Assembly (NCBI GenBank): GCA_013152715.1
Contig: JAADFU010000125.1
Location: forward strand, 48,450 to 112,449
Direction: 5' to 3'
From: Calditrichota bacterium
GTDB lineage: Bacteria > Zhuqueibacterota > Zhuqueibacteria > Thermofontimicrobiales > Thermofontimicrobiaceae
Length of the DNA: 64,000 nt
Shown here: one piece after another, positions 63,779 through 64,000 of the stretch
Numbering within the stretch: position 1 is the first letter of the stretch
How the letters are laid out: each line of letters starts with the position of its first letter
Position numbers and translations under genes: made by a program
Notes under the pieces: generated by a model
What the model was told of the DNA's origin: nothing
Databases searched by the model: none
The model's input: the letters and a program-made list of their open reading frames with translations, nothing else

Positions 63779-64000
63779 AAAAATTGACGCGAAAATATTT
63801 TTTATGAAAAGAAAAAAGACGGCTTTCAAATTGATATTCCAGATTTAATTTTTGAAAAATAGTAACTATTCAGCCTCGAAGCCGCCAAGGCTCTAATGTT
63901 TAGTTATTTAGGAAAAAAATAATTTTTGGGGAACTGCTTTGAATAAAGCTGTGTTTTGAACAAGCGCATAGATTCGTTCAGAGGTTGCAATCAGTCAATT
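63779..64000. other. Right-end sequence with no intact gene
   Basis: AT-rich sequence after the endonuclease fragment. A short frame ending at about 63861 may be its C-terminal remnant. Nothing else is recognisable before the window ends. Confidence 0.4.

Overview
The window looks like chromosomal DNA of a Gram-negative FCB-group bacterium, most like Calditrichota/KSB1-type lineages. This is inferred from gene content, not from a marker-gene tree. Supporting signs are a PorV-like protein beside a secreted protein with a type IX-style C-terminal sorting domain, several PD40-propeller surface proteins, a Tricorn-like S41 protease with a signal peptide, DUF2851 and DUF4321 proteins, and GatAB. 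Base composition is moderate and AT-leaning apart from one GC-rich gene (katG). GTG and TTG starts are frequent. No rRNA, tRNA or CRISPR array is visible. About 51 intact genes are supported, most on the minus strand.

Layout. 1-9.7 kb: 3' part of a xylose isomerase gene, an orphan HisKA_2 sensor kinase, a secreted Tricorn protease (+), a D-serine dehydratase-like PLP enzyme and an aromatic amino acid decarboxylase. 10-14 kb: an ECF sigma factor, anti-sigma factor and two envelope lipoproteins in one operon. 14-24.4 kb: a cell-surface operon of PorV, a large VCBS-repeat protein built on an M6 peptidase fold that has lost its catalytic residues, a metallopeptidase-propeller-barrel fusion, two DUF5683-like membrane proteins and thioredoxin reductase. 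24.7-28.8 kb: accB-accC-gcvH and gcvPA. 29-34.2 kb: psd-pssA-DUF4321-tatA-tatA-gatA-gatB. 34.4-40.7 kb: purB-purC, an HtrA protease, transaldolase and ecfT-truA.

40.9-45.5 kb is a plus-strand run: OPT transporter, orphan PqqD-like protein, SlyD and M29 aminopeptidase. 45.7-48.8 kb: a CapA-like lipoprotein with a DUF2851 protein, and a coiled-coil protein. 49.0-52.1 kb is compositionally foreign: a very GC-rich katG next to a very AT-rich exonuclease/endonuclease/phosphatase gene. 52.2-58.5 kb is a six-gene operon (sirtuin, TPR lipoprotein, pyrK, pyrD, rlpA, cdsA). 58.7-60.8 kb is a secreted pullulanase. The end carries an AAA_14/DUF4143 ATPase, two small envelope proteins and the remains of a type II restriction-modification system.

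Most unusual observations: a near-perfect inverted repeat with 20-bp arms over the promoter of the AAA_14 ATPase (60996-61053); the restriction-modification relic (63541-63778); the katG composition island; the inactivated M6 peptidase scaffold; and a concentric palindromic element at 34208-34330.
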